The position numbers and the translations under genes were made by a program. From Bacillota bacterium (GTDB lineage: Bacteria > Bacillota > Desulfotomaculia > Desulfotomaculales > Desulfohalotomaculaceae): DNA of 64,000 nucleotides. The notes beneath the pieces were generated by a model, which was not told the origin of the DNA, made no database searches, and was given only the letters and a program-made list of their open reading frames with translations. The stretch is taken from assembly GCA_009711615.1 (NCBI GenBank), contig VENI01000009.1, positions 310,001 to 374,000 of the forward strand. Direction: 5' to 3'. Each line of letters begins with the position of its first letter. Within the stretch, counting starts at the first letter, position 1. This document shows positions 37,307 through 45,611 of the stretch, in pieces.

Positions 37307-37706
37307 AAAAACACCTCCTGTATAGCTCTGATTTATTATTTCCCTTAAACAGGCTTAATTAATTATTTAAAGATAGATTATTGGTATAACAAAATGGCCT
37401 CCAACATTATTAGAGGCCACTGGCAGAAAGCAGAATTTTTAAATTTTGCCTGGCTATTTAATTTTAAGTACTAATTATAGGTGAAGTAGTATCACCTTCC
37501 TTCTTAGATATTTACTATCAAAGGATAAATTACTTTAATACATCACCAGTGGATTACTTTCAAAATATTGCTATGGAGTTATTTTTGTTCTATAATCCTC
37601 CCTCCTAAAATTTTTGTAGTTCCATTTACTTAATATTATTATAAAATACAGGTTTTACAATTTTAGGGCATCACAGGTACATTTTTGTCACATTTCTCCT
37701 TTGCTA
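37307..37706 (-). other. Long copA leader region
   Basis: About 400 bp with no gene of note. Transcription from the promoter at 37638-37692 would read a stranded GGAGGGAGG ribosome-like site with no start codon at a useful distance, a small AGGTGA/TCACCT hairpin near 37480, and a hairpin GGCCTC/GAGGCC (about 37395-37417) followed by ATTTTGTT, which could terminate or attenuate. No known riboswitch was recognised. Confidence 0.5.
37638..37692 (-). promoter_or_regulatory. 11-bp phased-repeat promoter, copA
   Basis: GTGAC, GTACC, GCCCT, GTAAA at 11-bp steps, then 10 bp, then TATAAT. It lies right after the lgt stop. Confidence 0.7.
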
Positions 37707-38534
37707 TTAACCTTGAACACCGTAGAATATTATTAAGGAAAACAATATCAAAATAATAACAAAAAGAAGAGTTCCCCATATATTAGTACGTTTTCTTCCA
37801 ATATCAGTTTTTAAGGGTTTGTTCCTTTTTAAATAGATAGCAATAATTGTGCCTGCTGCAACCATCACTATACTTAAAACATGGGATACAGTAAACACTC
37901 CCCACACCGAAGGATTAATCCTGCTGAATTCCACAACTCCCCGGATTAAAGCAAATATCATCAAGTAATGCACAAAGATTTGCCCATCATACTTAAGGTC
38001 TTTACGTTTTTGCCACAAATAAGAGAATAACAGGTAATCTAAAATAAACTCATAAGCTTGGGCAGGGTGTACTAAATTACCATTATAAGTTATTCCCCAC
38101 GGTAAAGGGGATGACATTACTTTACCAAATACATCACAACCAACACGACCAATTCCCTGCGCTAATATCAAACCGGGGGCAACGGTGTCTGCCACCTTCC
38201 ATATAGGTAGTTTGTTTTTCTTAATATAAATAATTGCCGCTAGGGCGCCTCCAACTATCCCTCCGTGAATGGAAAGACCTCCATTTGATATCATGATTAT
38301 ATCCGCTGGGTTTTGCAGATAGTGAGCAGGGTCATATACTAGAATATACATTAACCGTGCGCCAACTACCCCACCCACCAGTGCATACAAACACACTTCT
38401 AAAATTCTTTCTTGATCAAGACCTTTTCTCTTGGCCTCCATTAAGGCCACACCTATTCCTACCATACTGGCTATTGCCACCATCAAACCAAAAAAATGTA
38501 TATTAAATGGGCCTAGACTAAATATAAGCTTCAT
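37707..38534 (-). CDS. lgt: Prolipoprotein diacylglyceryl transferase Lgt
   Basis: A 275-residue membrane enzyme with the Lgt signatures FGLMVAIASMVGIG, GGLSIHGGIVGG and GRVGCDVFGKVMSSPLPWGI. It transfers diacylglycerol to the lipobox Cys of prelipoproteins. An essential lipoprotein pathway gene sitting in this island is notable, though it may be a second copy. Confidence 0.95.
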   Translation of the reverse strand: MKLIFSLGPFNIHFFGLMVAIASMVGIGVALMEAKRKGLDQERILEVCLYALVGGVVGARLMYILVYDPAHYLQNPADIIMISNGGLSIHGGIVGGALAAIIYIKKNKLPIWKVADTVAPGLILAQGIGRVGCDVFGKVMSSPLPWGITYNGNLVHPAQAYEFILDYLLFSYLWQKRKDLKYDGQIFVHYLMIFALIRGVVEFSRINPSVWGVFTVSHVLSIVMVAAGTIIAIYLKRNKPLKTDIGRKRTNIWGTLLFVIILILFSLIIFYGVQG

Positions 38535-38568
38535 TTCATCTCACTCCTAACCTTGAAAAATCAAATTT

Positions 38569-38602
38569 TAAAAGGTGCCTATTCCTCATAGACACCTTTT
38601 AT
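38569..38602 (-). terminator. Hairpin between the Cys/His peptide gene and lgt
   Basis: AAAGGTGTCTAT and ATAGGCACCTTT stem with TTTT after on the minus strand, just past the 38604 stop. Confidence 0.7.
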
Positions 38603-38603
38603 A

Positions 38604-38783
38604 TTAATGGCAGCAGTCTTTATCACCTGTCTTTTCCTTACTATTTTCCCTTTCATCTACCTTAACTGCGTGGGGCTTATTATGTTTACCATGACTGCCA
38701 CCGCAGCAGCCTCCCCTGCGCATCATAAACATCATCATGCCGAAAAATAATATCAGTGGTAAAGCATTTAAAATATTATCCAC
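38604..38783 (-). CDS. Small Cys/His-rich membrane peptide
   Basis: A 59-residue gene from a GTG start with AGGAGG 7 nt upstream. One hydrophobic, Met-rich helix (LPLILFFGMMMFMM) is followed by RRGGCCGGSHGKHNKPH and a final DCCH. The two vicinal Cys pairs and the His residues suggest binding of a soft metal such as Cu or Zn. Upstream of lgt, separated by a hairpin. No family recognised. Confidence 0.75.
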   Translation of the reverse strand: MDNILNALPLILFFGMMMFMMRRGGCCGGSHGKHNKPHAVKVDERENSKEKTGDKDCCH

Positions 38784-38822
38784 TTATAGTCCTCCCTATA
38801 AAATAATTATTTAGTATATATA

Positions 38823-38875
38823 TAATAACTAGATATTTTGATAAAACTATGTCCTTTCTATGAACATTTTGTCAA
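38823..38875 (-). promoter_or_regulatory. Weaker 11-bp phased-repeat promoter, Cys/His peptide gene
   Basis: TTGAC, TTCAT, GACAT, ATCAA near 11-bp steps, then -10 TTATTA. Blocks fit less well than at the other sites. Confidence 0.4.
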
Positions 38876-41110
38876 TATACTTTTTTCGCCTGGAGTAAAT
38901 AATACCAATGTTAGAATATATGCTGTGGCCCCCAACAGAAGCGACCAATTAAAGCCTAGTACCATAGCTATTAACATTGCTAATATAGAGCCCACAACAG
39001 ACATCCATCCGTTAACACCCCACATTAGAGGTACGTAATCTCCATGGGAATCTCGGGCTAATAGGCTTAAGCCCGCAGGAAATGGAATGCCCATTACCAA
39101 CCCTAAAGGACCCAACGTTGTAATTGTAACTATTACTTTTACTAGCAAGGTACTGTCCTGCCATGTAGAAAATATCGTTGGTAAGAATAATGTAATTAAA
39201 AATGTATACACCGCAATAAAAATGACTGTATATTTAATTTGTATTTTCAAGGGAAGTGATTTTCCTAATAAACTTCCAATACCTCCAAACAATAGCAGTA
39301 CTGCAATTACCACTGCAAATGCAATGGTTGGGTGTCCAAATAAAAGCATGAATTTTTGGACTAAAGGCACTTCTATTAGCATAAAACCGGCTCCAAGGAG
39401 CATAAAGAACTGACTATAATTTGAAACTGATGAGTTTTTATTTGTAATAACAGAGAAATAGCGCCGCCCCTTCATATACACCACCATTAGAACTCCTAGA
39501 AGCAAAACTGCTATTCCACTGCCATGATTATAAAAGAACGGGCTGTCATCAGTGGCAGGTTTTACTGATAGGTGTAGGGTGTCATTACTGCTCAAACCCA
39601 AGATGTTTTTCTCTACTAACCCCGGAATAAATAGTGGTTCTTGATCTAAGAAACCTGTCATCTCTAATAGACTTTTACTTTCCTTTAAAGTAAACGGGCC
39701 GTTCTTAACAACTAGCACCGGATACATAATCCCATCTGAGTCATTATCACCTTTAACAATAACTGCCAAACTGTTAATTGCATCATTTGTGCTTACGCCT
39801 TTTTGATTTAGAGCTTTAACAGCAGTGGCTATTGCTTTCTTGATGTCGTTTTCCCCATGTAAAACTAACGCTAACTTTCCATTTGGTTTAAGCCTATCTA
39901 AATAGGTATTAAATGCCTCCAGGGTATAAATGTAGTTCTCTGATAGGGCATATCCCATTGCTTCTGATGCTTGGGTCATTACTTTTGATAAATAAATTAC
40001 ATTATACTTTTTGTCTGTAAGTTCAGCAAAGGTTCTTCCATCTTTAATATATGTGTTCACACCGGGCAAGTGGTAAGGGTTCCCGCTGTATTCTGCAAAA
40101 TACTCCGTTGCCATAACAGAACCGGCATTAATTTCTACCGCATCAACATTTTTAATTCCCGCTAATTTTGCTAACCATATATCCAGGCCTCCCCCTGGGC
40201 CAATTATAAGGGCATCATCTTTGTCCTCATCCATCAAGAAAGGTATATAGCCTGGTTCCTCGGTAAGATATTTCATATCATCCAAACTGCCTTTGTAGCG
40301 TACCATTGAAGATGTAGCACTTCCATCAATCATTACATACACCTTATCTGTTTCACCTACATCCACAACATCGGTTCTAGAAAAAGAATTCCAGTTAGTA
40401 AATAAAATATCGGTTTTATCATACATACCAAGAACTTTTGCATCCCCATCATATGCTTTAAAATCAGTTGACCATTTATCAATATTGGACCCACCAATTA
40501 GTATTGCTGATGATAAAACTAACCAGATGCTAATTAGTATAGCGTTCGTAACTTTTTCTTTCTTCCTTTCAGTGATAGCTATTATTAAGAAGGCCAAAAA
40601 GGGGGCCAAAGCGAGCATAAATGAAACTCTTAATATACTGTAATGATTAAGCAGATTAATTACAGCTACACTTCCGATAGCCGAACCCACTAAGTCCCCA
40701 AAGTATAGAAAATGGCTCCATCCAGAAAAGTTTTTAAATGCAGATGAAATAAATATACCTGCAGCAATGAACGGCACTGCAACCAGGGCAAGATAAGGAA
40801 GAAACAATAGTAAGTTAAATGGTATTTTATATATCGCCAGCGTATTAAGAGGAATGCTTACAGCCATAACTAGGCTTGACTGTTTCATTAGTTTTAAATA
40901 TAGTGTACTCTTATCTTTTAATAGGGATTCTTTTGCCTGCTTGTAAACATAAATCCCACCGAGACCAATGCAAAATATGGCCAGTGAAATTGCTATAAAA
41001 ACAAAATGATACCACACTATGGCAGAAAACAATCTGGTTACGAGGATTTCAAATGTAAAAAGTGTATATGTTATTAATGCAAGGGCAAATAATATTACCG
41101 CCTTAGGCAT
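38858..41110 (-). CDS. Membrane protein with spermidine-synthase-like domain
   Basis: A 750-residue protein with N-terminal membrane helices (residues 1-210), a central SpeE-like Rossmann domain (DDALIIGPGGGLDIWLAKLAG, VDAVEINAGS) and C-terminal helices (from about 540). Such membrane-fused aminopropyltransferase-like proteins are common in bacteria, with unknown substrates. The DGSATSSM segment and VDVGETDKVYVMIDG strand belong to the domain's start. Confidence 0.82.
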   Translation of the reverse strand: MPKAVILFALALITYTLFTFEILVTRLFSAIVWYHFVFIAISLAIFCIGLGGIYVYKQAKESLLKDKSTLYLKLMKQSSLVMAVSIPLNTLAIYKIPFNLLLFLPYLALVAVPFIAAGIFISSAFKNFSGWSHFLYFGDLVGSAIGSVAVINLLNHYSILRVSFMLALAPFLAFLIIAITERKKEKVTNAILISIWLVLSSAILIGGSNIDKWSTDFKAYDGDAKVLGMYDKTDILFTNWNSFSRTDVVDVGETDKVYVMIDGSATSSMVRYKGSLDDMKYLTEEPGYIPFLMDEDKDDALIIGPGGGLDIWLAKLAGIKNVDAVEINAGSVMATEYFAEYSGNPYHLPGVNTYIKDGRTFAELTDKKYNVIYLSKVMTQASEAMGYALSENYIYTLEAFNTYLDRLKPNGKLALVLHGENDIKKAIATAVKALNQKGVSTNDAINSLAVIVKGDNDSDGIMYPVLVVKNGPFTLKESKSLLEMTGFLDQEPLFIPGLVEKNILGLSSNDTLHLSVKPATDDSPFFYNHGSGIAVLLLGVLMVVYMKGRRYFSVITNKNSSVSNYSQFFMLLGAGFMLIEVPLVQKFMLLFGHPTIAFAVVIAVLLLFGGIGSLLGKSLPLKIQIKYTVIFIAVYTFLITLFLPTIFSTWQDSTLLVKVIVTITTLGPLGLVMGIPFPAGLSLLARDSHGDYVPLMWGVNGWMSVVGSILAMLIAMVLGFNWSLLLGATAYILTLVLFTPGEKSILTKCS

Positions 41111-41158
41111 TTAGTTACCTACCTTTCAAAAGTATTTTTAAGAGATGATTCTAATAGC

Positions 41159-41212
41159 ATTCTATCAATAACTTTTTGCAATAATAGGTCAAAAGTGTGT
41201 AAATTTTGTTTC
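41159..41212 (-). promoter_or_regulatory. Weaker 11-bp phased-repeat promoter, SpeE-like membrane gene
   Basis: AAACA, TACAC, GACCT, GCAAA at 11-bp steps, then TAGAAT at the usual distance. Confidence 0.4.
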
Positions 41213-41248
41213 TAATTTGGCAAATACTTACATCCCTATAAAAAGAAA

Positions 41249-41271
41249 AACATGGACTTTTAATCCATGTT
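41249..41271 (-). terminator. Terminator of the PspA-like gene
   Basis: AACATGGA / TCCATGTT stem followed on the minus strand by TTTCTTTTT. Confidence 0.75.
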
Positions 41272-41321
41272 AAAAAGATAATGTATATTTATAGTGGAGG
41301 TGATTGAAGGCGTATTGTAAA

Positions 41322-41963
41322 TTAATTGTTAGGTTTCTTTTCTCTTGGTACTAATTGCCAAAACTGTTCTAATTCTTCTGTTATTTCATATAAACGCTTC
41401 AGTAGACCATGCTGCTGAGTATTCATATTATTTTTTATTGCCTTTTCATTATGCACATAACCACTTAGCTCAAAGGAAGATTTACCTATCTCTTCACTCA
41501 ACTGGTTAATATCTTCTAAAAGATGCATTTTTACTTTGTTAACCTCATAATCACTTTTTACCAAGTCCATGTTTAACTTTAGAATCAATATCCTTATATT
41601 CAGTATTTTACTGCTTCTATTTAATTGTTGTTCAGCTTGTAATAGCTCATTAAACTGCTTTTTTATAGTATCATCATGTATATCAATGAGTTGCTTAAAC
41701 TCTACAATTGACTTAGCCAATCTTTGATCATTCAGTTCAGTTGCCTTTACAAGTTGTTCATTATATTCTTCTTTGTAATTATTATCTGTAATATAATTCT
41801 GCTTTAACATTTTTTTGGCTGCTTTTATTCTTTTAAGATATTGTTCCACTTCGTTTTTTAATTGTTGGTGATGATAGTAAGACCATCTAATATTTTGCTC
41901 AGGATCACCCAACTTTTCAAAAATACTGTCTATTCTATCCTGCAAACCTTTAAGTATAACCAA
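41322..41963 (-). CDS. Divergent PspA/IM30-like coiled-coil protein
   Basis: 213 residues, helical coiled-coil, starting LVILKGLQDRIDSIFEKLGDPEQNIRW, which parallels the PspA N-terminus (TLLDRVEDPRQTLEY in the 30104 copy). The rest is low in identity to it. I chose the TTG at 41963 because GGGGGAG lies five bases ahead. It is downstream of the Gly/Tyr/Met-rich secreted protein gene and separated by a hairpin. Confidence 0.7.
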   Translation of the reverse strand: MVILKGLQDRIDSIFEKLGDPEQNIRWSYYHHQQLKNEVEQYLKRIKAAKKMLKQNYITDNNYKEEYNEQLVKATELNDQRLAKSIVEFKQLIDIHDDTIKKQFNELLQAEQQLNRSSKILNIRILILKLNMDLVKSDYEVNKVKMHLLEDINQLSEEIGKSSFELSGYVHNEKAIKNNMNTQQHGLLKRLYEITEELEQFWQLVPREKKPNN

Positions 41964-41990
41964 GAACACTCCCCCCATTATCGGAGTATT

Positions 41991-42014
41991 AAGTGACCCC
42001 TTAAGGGGTCACTT
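41991..42014 (-). terminator. Perfect palindrome AAGTGACCCCTT/AAGGGGTCACTT
   Basis: A 24-bp palindrome immediately after the Gly/Tyr/Met-rich protein gene. No strong U-run follows, so it may be partial termination or message processing ahead of the PspA-like gene. Confidence 0.6.
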
Positions 42015-42029
42015 GCGGGAGCTTAATCA

Positions 42030-42527
42030 TTATCGCTGTGGGTATCCACCCATGCCATATCCCATTCCGTAACCCATTCCGTAACCGCCGCCCATCATAC
42101 CATATCCATAGTTAGAATTAGTATTTCCACTTTCATTACCATATTGGCCATATCCATATGGACCATATCCACCCATCATCATGCCCATCATTCCAAAGCC
42201 AGCTTGGTTATGAAAGTCTCTCATATAATCAAAGTGACCTCTCCAAGCATCAGCCGCTTGAGGGTTAATTTGGTTGTAATCTTCTGCTTGGTCAACCCAT
42301 GAATCATGCCAATTAAACATTTGGTCAAACCATTGATTCTGTTGTTCTAACAACTCTTGTGAATAGGGATAGTTCGGATAGTTTGGGTAATTTCTGTATA
42401 CTTCATCGGTTACAGATTCCTCAATAGTTGCCGAGCCTGTGTCAGTATCTGCTGCAAAAGCACTGGGTACAACTATTGCCACCAGTAATATACTTGCTAA
42501 ACCTAAAATTGTAAGTTTCTTTTTCAT
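42030..42527 (-). CDS. Secreted Gly/Tyr/Met-rich protein
   Basis: 165 residues: signal peptide ending near FAADT, an EESVTDEVYRNYPNYP segment, an aromatic middle, and a tail of GYGM-type repeats (GMGYGMGYGMGGYPQR). The EES-V-x-DEVY motif also occurs near the mature start of the SLH protein at 27776-29851. No domain recognised. Two tandem phased-repeat promoters precede it. Confidence 0.72.
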   Translation of the reverse strand: MKKKLTILGLASILLVAIVVPSAFAADTDTGSATIEESVTDEVYRNYPNYPNYPYSQELLEQQNQWFDQMFNWHDSWVDQAEDYNQINPQAADAWRGHFDYMRDFHNQAGFGMMGMMMGGYGPYGYGQYGNESGNTNSNYGYGMMGGGYGMGYGMGYGMGGYPQR

Positions 42528-42564
42528 AAGTATTAGCCTCCTAACTCATTTTCTTTTAATAGTA

Positions 42565-42619
42565 ATTATACAAAGTAAGTTTTACAAACATAGGGCATTT
42601 TTAACACGTTTTTGTCACA
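42565..42619 (-). promoter_or_regulatory. 11-bp phased-repeat promoter, proximal copy
   Basis: GTGAC, GTGTT, GCCCT, GTAAA at 11-bp steps, 10 bp, then TATAAT. Confidence 0.72.
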
Positions 42620-42684
42620 AGTACTTATAAAGGTTTTTCATTGGCATCACCCTCCTGAAACGTTTTCTTATCTTAATCAATTTC

Positions 42685-42739
42685 ATTATAGAGGGGAACT
42701 TTTACAAACATAGGGCATATTTGGTACTATTTTGTCATA
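42685..42739 (-). promoter_or_regulatory. 11-bp phased-repeat promoter, distal copy
   Basis: ATGAC, GTACC, GCCCT, GTAAA at 11-bp steps, 10 bp, then TATAAT. The stretch TATGCCCTATGTTTGTAAAA nearly repeats the proximal copy. Confidence 0.7.
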
Positions 42740-42789
42740 ATTATTATTGACGATTAGGATAGCAGTTAAATGACCAGTTTTGATACAAC

Positions 42790-42811
42790 GGCTCGGTGGG
42801 GGCACCGAGCC
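42790..42811 (-). terminator. GC-rich hairpin after the 42903 gene
   Basis: GGCTCGGTG / CACCGAGCC around four G. U-run is weak on the minus strand. Confidence 0.5.
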
Positions 42812-42902
42812 CTACACAAATTGTAGGTTCTATTTAACTCCTTACTACTGACTTCTGAATTCTGCATTAATATTGGCATTCATAAAAAAATCCCCCCCTG
42901 AT

Positions 42903-43160
42903 TCACTCAAGAGGGTATGATTGAACATAACTACGTTTTATACGTCTGTATTCTTTTATGGATATTTCTCCGTATGCAAGTTTCATATTTAAATTTTGTT
43001 TTTGGTCAGTGATGTTGTTCAAGGCTTCGTTTTTTTCTTTATATTTATCAAATAGATAAAAAGTCATCCATACTAATATAATCAACGGAAGGGCCATCAA
43101 AATAATCATCATTAGGCTCATTAAAAAGCCATTAATTCCGTATCCATGATGAAAAAACAT
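42903..43160 (-). CDS. Small membrane protein with SHOCT-like tail
   Basis: 85 residues from the ATG at 43160: HHGYG start, one long helix (SLMMIILMALPLIILVWMTFYLF), charged linker, and an end with SHOCT-like pattern (NMKLAYGEISIKEYRRIKRSY). Directly downstream of the histidine kinase gene, with its own phased-repeat promoter overlapping the kinase stop. Confidence 0.72.
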   Translation of the reverse strand: MFFHHGYGINGFLMSLMMIILMALPLIILVWMTFYLFDKYKEKNEALNNITDQKQNLNMKLAYGEISIKEYRRIKRSYVQSYPLE

Positions 43161-43198
43161 TGTTATAACACACCTCACTTCTGATAGGAATATTAATT

Positions 43199-43252
43199 AT
43201 TATATAAAGATACTTTGACGACCCCGTTACTAAATTACGAACTTTTTGTCAT
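43199..43252 (-). promoter_or_regulatory. 11-bp phased-repeat promoter, 42903 gene
   Basis: ATGAC, TTCGT, GTAAC, GTCAA at 11-bp steps, 10 bp, then TATAAT. Confidence 0.65.
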
Positions 43253-44707
43253 ATTCTGTTCAGTTATGGGAAGTACAATAGTGAATGTAGTCCCCTTATT
43301 CACCTCACTGACAACGTCAATACAGCCTCCATGGGCTTCAACTATCTTTTTAACAATGGCCAGACCCAGGCCAGTACCACTTTTATCCCTGTTTCTTGAT
43401 TTATCTGCCTTATAAAATCTCTCCCAAATCATTGGCAGGTCTTCCTTAGGAATACCTTTACCACTATCTTTTACTTCTATCCTTACATTACTGGCTGTTG
43501 AGGTTACAGTTATTGAAACTTCTCCTCCCTTTGGAGTATGACGAACTGCATTATCAATTAAGTTAATGAATACCTGTTCAATTCTATCCCTATTGCAATA
43601 AACATTGGGTATTCTTCTATCCAGTTTAAATAGTAGCCGAACACCAGATTCTTCTTGTAATGCATTAAATTTTTCCTGTATTTTATTAATTAATGACTTT
43701 AAATTAATAAAGTCTTTTTCAAAATCATCGCGACCTTCTTCCATTTTCTTTAGATTTAGAACATCATTCACTAAACGTTTAAGTCGCTGAACCTCATCCT
43801 CGATGTTATTCAAGTACTCTTTACGTTCTTTATCTGTAGTTACAAAATCATCTTGTAATACCTCAGTAAATGCCTGAATAATGGTCAAAGGTGTTTTAAT
43901 TTCATGGGATACGTTAGACACAAATTCCCGGCGAGTTTCATCAATTCGTTTCAACTGGGTTAATTTTTCCTGTAAACGGGTAGACAATGTGTTTAATGAA
44001 TTAGCTAATAAGCCAACTTCATCCTTTGTACTCACCTCTATACGTCGGGTAAAATCGCCACTGGCCATGGCCAGTGAAACCTTGCTCATATCTAATAGTG
44101 GCCGTGAAACCATTCTAGAAAAAAACAAACTGAGCAGGGTAGCTAAAAATATACCGCCCACAGCAGTATATATAGTAATTAACTTAAAAACAGCTAATTG
44201 TCCAGCCAGAGGTTTTAGTGGTGAGTGAATAATTACCGCCCCGGCAGAACTATTAGCATCATTAATTGGTATGCCTATAGATAGGACATCTGTTTTAAAA
44301 AAGTCATTTCTACCACGATGTGTGATAATCTCTCCGTTAAACAATTTATCAAGATCAAATTCTGTCAACGGGCCATGATGTGGATTATTTATATCCATTA
44401 CCTGCTCCTCAGTACTGACTCCTAATCCACGGCAGGCTTGTACAGTTCTGTTCTTATCAAGAATCATTACATTACCATCAATCATGCTAGCACTTACTGA
44501 TACTTTTGTGTCTAACATATCCTCATTACTATCACTATTTGCGAAACTAGCAACTTTTTTCCCTACATCTACTAGATGATTTACCTGTTGCTTGTAATAT
44601 ATATTCTCTAACAAACTAGTTTGAGCTGCACCTGCTACTCCGATAACAAGCAACATGATAACAGTAATTGCAGCCCATAGTTTTGTTACAATACTATTCC
44701 ACTTCAT
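43235..44707 (-). CDS. Membrane sensor histidine kinase
   Basis: A 490-residue kinase with two membrane helices (about 10-30 and 165-190) around an extracellular cache/PAS-like sensor, a HAMP domain (MVSRPLLDMSKVSLAMASGDFTRRIEV), the phosphoacceptor His in SNVSHEIKTPLT, and ATPase boxes NLIDNAVRHTP, DSGKGIPKED and GTGLGLAIVKKI. It resembles PhoR/WalK-type kinases. Start overlaps the regulator stop (TAATG), so the pair is translationally coupled. Confidence 0.94.
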   Translation of the reverse strand: MKWNSIVTKLWAAITVIMLLVIGVAGAAQTSLLENIYYKQQVNHLVDVGKKVASFANSDSNEDMLDTKVSVSASMIDGNVMILDKNRTVQACRGLGVSTEEQVMDINNPHHGPLTEFDLDKLFNGEIITHRGRNDFFKTDVLSIGIPINDANSSAGAVIIHSPLKPLAGQLAVFKLITIYTAVGGIFLATLLSLFFSRMVSRPLLDMSKVSLAMASGDFTRRIEVSTKDEVGLLANSLNTLSTRLQEKLTQLKRIDETRREFVSNVSHEIKTPLTIIQAFTEVLQDDFVTTDKERKEYLNNIEDEVQRLKRLVNDVLNLKKMEEGRDDFEKDFINLKSLINKIQEKFNALQEESGVRLLFKLDRRIPNVYCNRDRIEQVFINLIDNAVRHTPKGGEVSITVTSTASNVRIEVKDSGKGIPKEDLPMIWERFYKADKSRNRDKSGTGLGLAIVKKIVEAHGGCIDVVSEVNKGTTFTIVLPITEQNMTKSS

Positions 44708-45390
44708 TATTTCACCTCAAATTTATAACCAACTCCCCAAACGGTATTAATGTATGAAGGTGCATTTGGGATTTTTAATTTTTCCCTTAATCTCTTAATA
44801 TGAGTATCTACAGTTCTTAGGTCACCATAATAGTCAATACCCCATACATTCTCCAATAGTTGTTCCCGGGTGAATGCTCGTCCAGGTTGTTTGGCCATTA
44901 ATACCAATAGTTCGAACTCTTTAGGTGTAAGATATATTTCTTGTTCAAGAATACTTACTTCTCTTGTTACCATATTAATAGTTATTCCAGGATAGTTGAT
45001 AGTAGTTTGTTCTGCTTTATCAGCCTGTCCAGAACGCCGCAAAACAGCCTTTACCCTGGCAGTAAATTCCCTGGGACTAAAAGGTTTGCCAATATAATCA
45101 TCTGCTCCCATTTCAAGACCCAATACTCTATCTATTTCATCATTACGAGCAGTTAGCATAATTATAGGTACTTGAGATTTCTTTCTTATTTCCTGGCATA
45201 CTTGTATACCGTCCATTTCTGGCATCATAACATCAAGTATAACCATATCCATTTTTTCTCGATTGTATAATTCAATTGCTTCTTTGCCATCTGCCGCTGC
45301 AACAACATCATACCCTTCTTTTTTAAGGTACATTAATACTACCTGACGAATTTTTTGCTCATCATCTGCAAAAAGAATTTTTTCTGCCAT
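44707..45390 (-). CDS. OmpR-family response regulator (PhoB/WalR-like)
   Basis: A 227-residue regulator: receiver domain with FADDEQKIRQVV, phosphoacceptor Asp in LVILDVMMPEMDG and Lys in YIGKPFSPRE, then a winged-helix DNA-binding domain (PKEFELLVLMAKQPGRAF, VDTHIKRLREKL). I took the ATG at 45390 over an upstream start. OmpR-type regulators bind direct repeats at 11-bp steps, exactly what many promoters around it show. Confidence 0.95.
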   Translation of the reverse strand: MAEKILFADDEQKIRQVVLMYLKKEGYDVVAAADGKEAIELYNREKMDMVILDVMMPEMDGIQVCQEIRKKSQVPIIMLTARNDEIDRVLGLEMGADDYIGKPFSPREFTARVKAVLRRSGQADKAEQTTINYPGITINMVTREVSILEQEIYLTPKEFELLVLMAKQPGRAFTREQLLENVWGIDYYGDLRTVDTHIKRLREKLKIPNAPSYINTVWGVGYKFEVK

Positions 45391-45433
45391 ATATATCACA
45401 CTCCAATACATTTTATTTCTTATTCTACTAAAG

Positions 45434-45480
45434 ATAATATCATATAAACGTGACAAAAGTTTAACAATTTCAAAAGCATT
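45434..45480 (-). promoter_or_regulatory. Partial 11-bp phased-repeat promoter, response regulator
   Basis: GTTAA and GTCAC blocks at an 11-bp step, then 10 bp, then TATTAT; the outer two blocks are not convincing. Suggests autoregulation. Confidence 0.45.
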
Positions 45481-45525
45481 ATTTGTAATTTATGCACAAA
45501 TACATTAAATTCAACAACCCTTTTT

Positions 45526-45579
45526 GTTACAAAATAGTTAAAAATTCGTCATGTTTTTGTCAATTTCATTGGCTATAAT
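45526..45579 (+). promoter_or_regulatory. 11-bp phased-repeat promoter, SHOCT gene
   Basis: GTTAC, GTTAA, GTCAT, GTCAA at exact 11-bp steps, 10 bp, then TATAAT: the best example in the window. The regulator promoter diverges from the same intergenic region. Confidence 0.8.
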
Positions 45580-45611
45580 AAATTTGAATTAAAAAGGAGG
45601 TTTATAACCTA

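Larger units (their letters stand above)
42528..42902 (-). other. Duplicated promoter region upstream of the Gly/Tyr/Met-rich protein gene
   Basis: About 375 bp. Holds two copies of the phased-repeat promoter (42565-42619 and 42685-42739), each followed by a GGAGG site and an ATGAAAAA-like start. The distal copy leads only into a frame of 8 codons (MKNLYKYL, starting near 42642). A GC hairpin (42790-42811) ends the upstream gene. Confidence 0.6.

Noticed and set aside
42840-42880. Quasi-repeated TACTGACTTCTGAATTCTG stretch
   Set aside because: Looks like common short intergenic low-complexity sequence; too short to call a repeat family or CRISPR.
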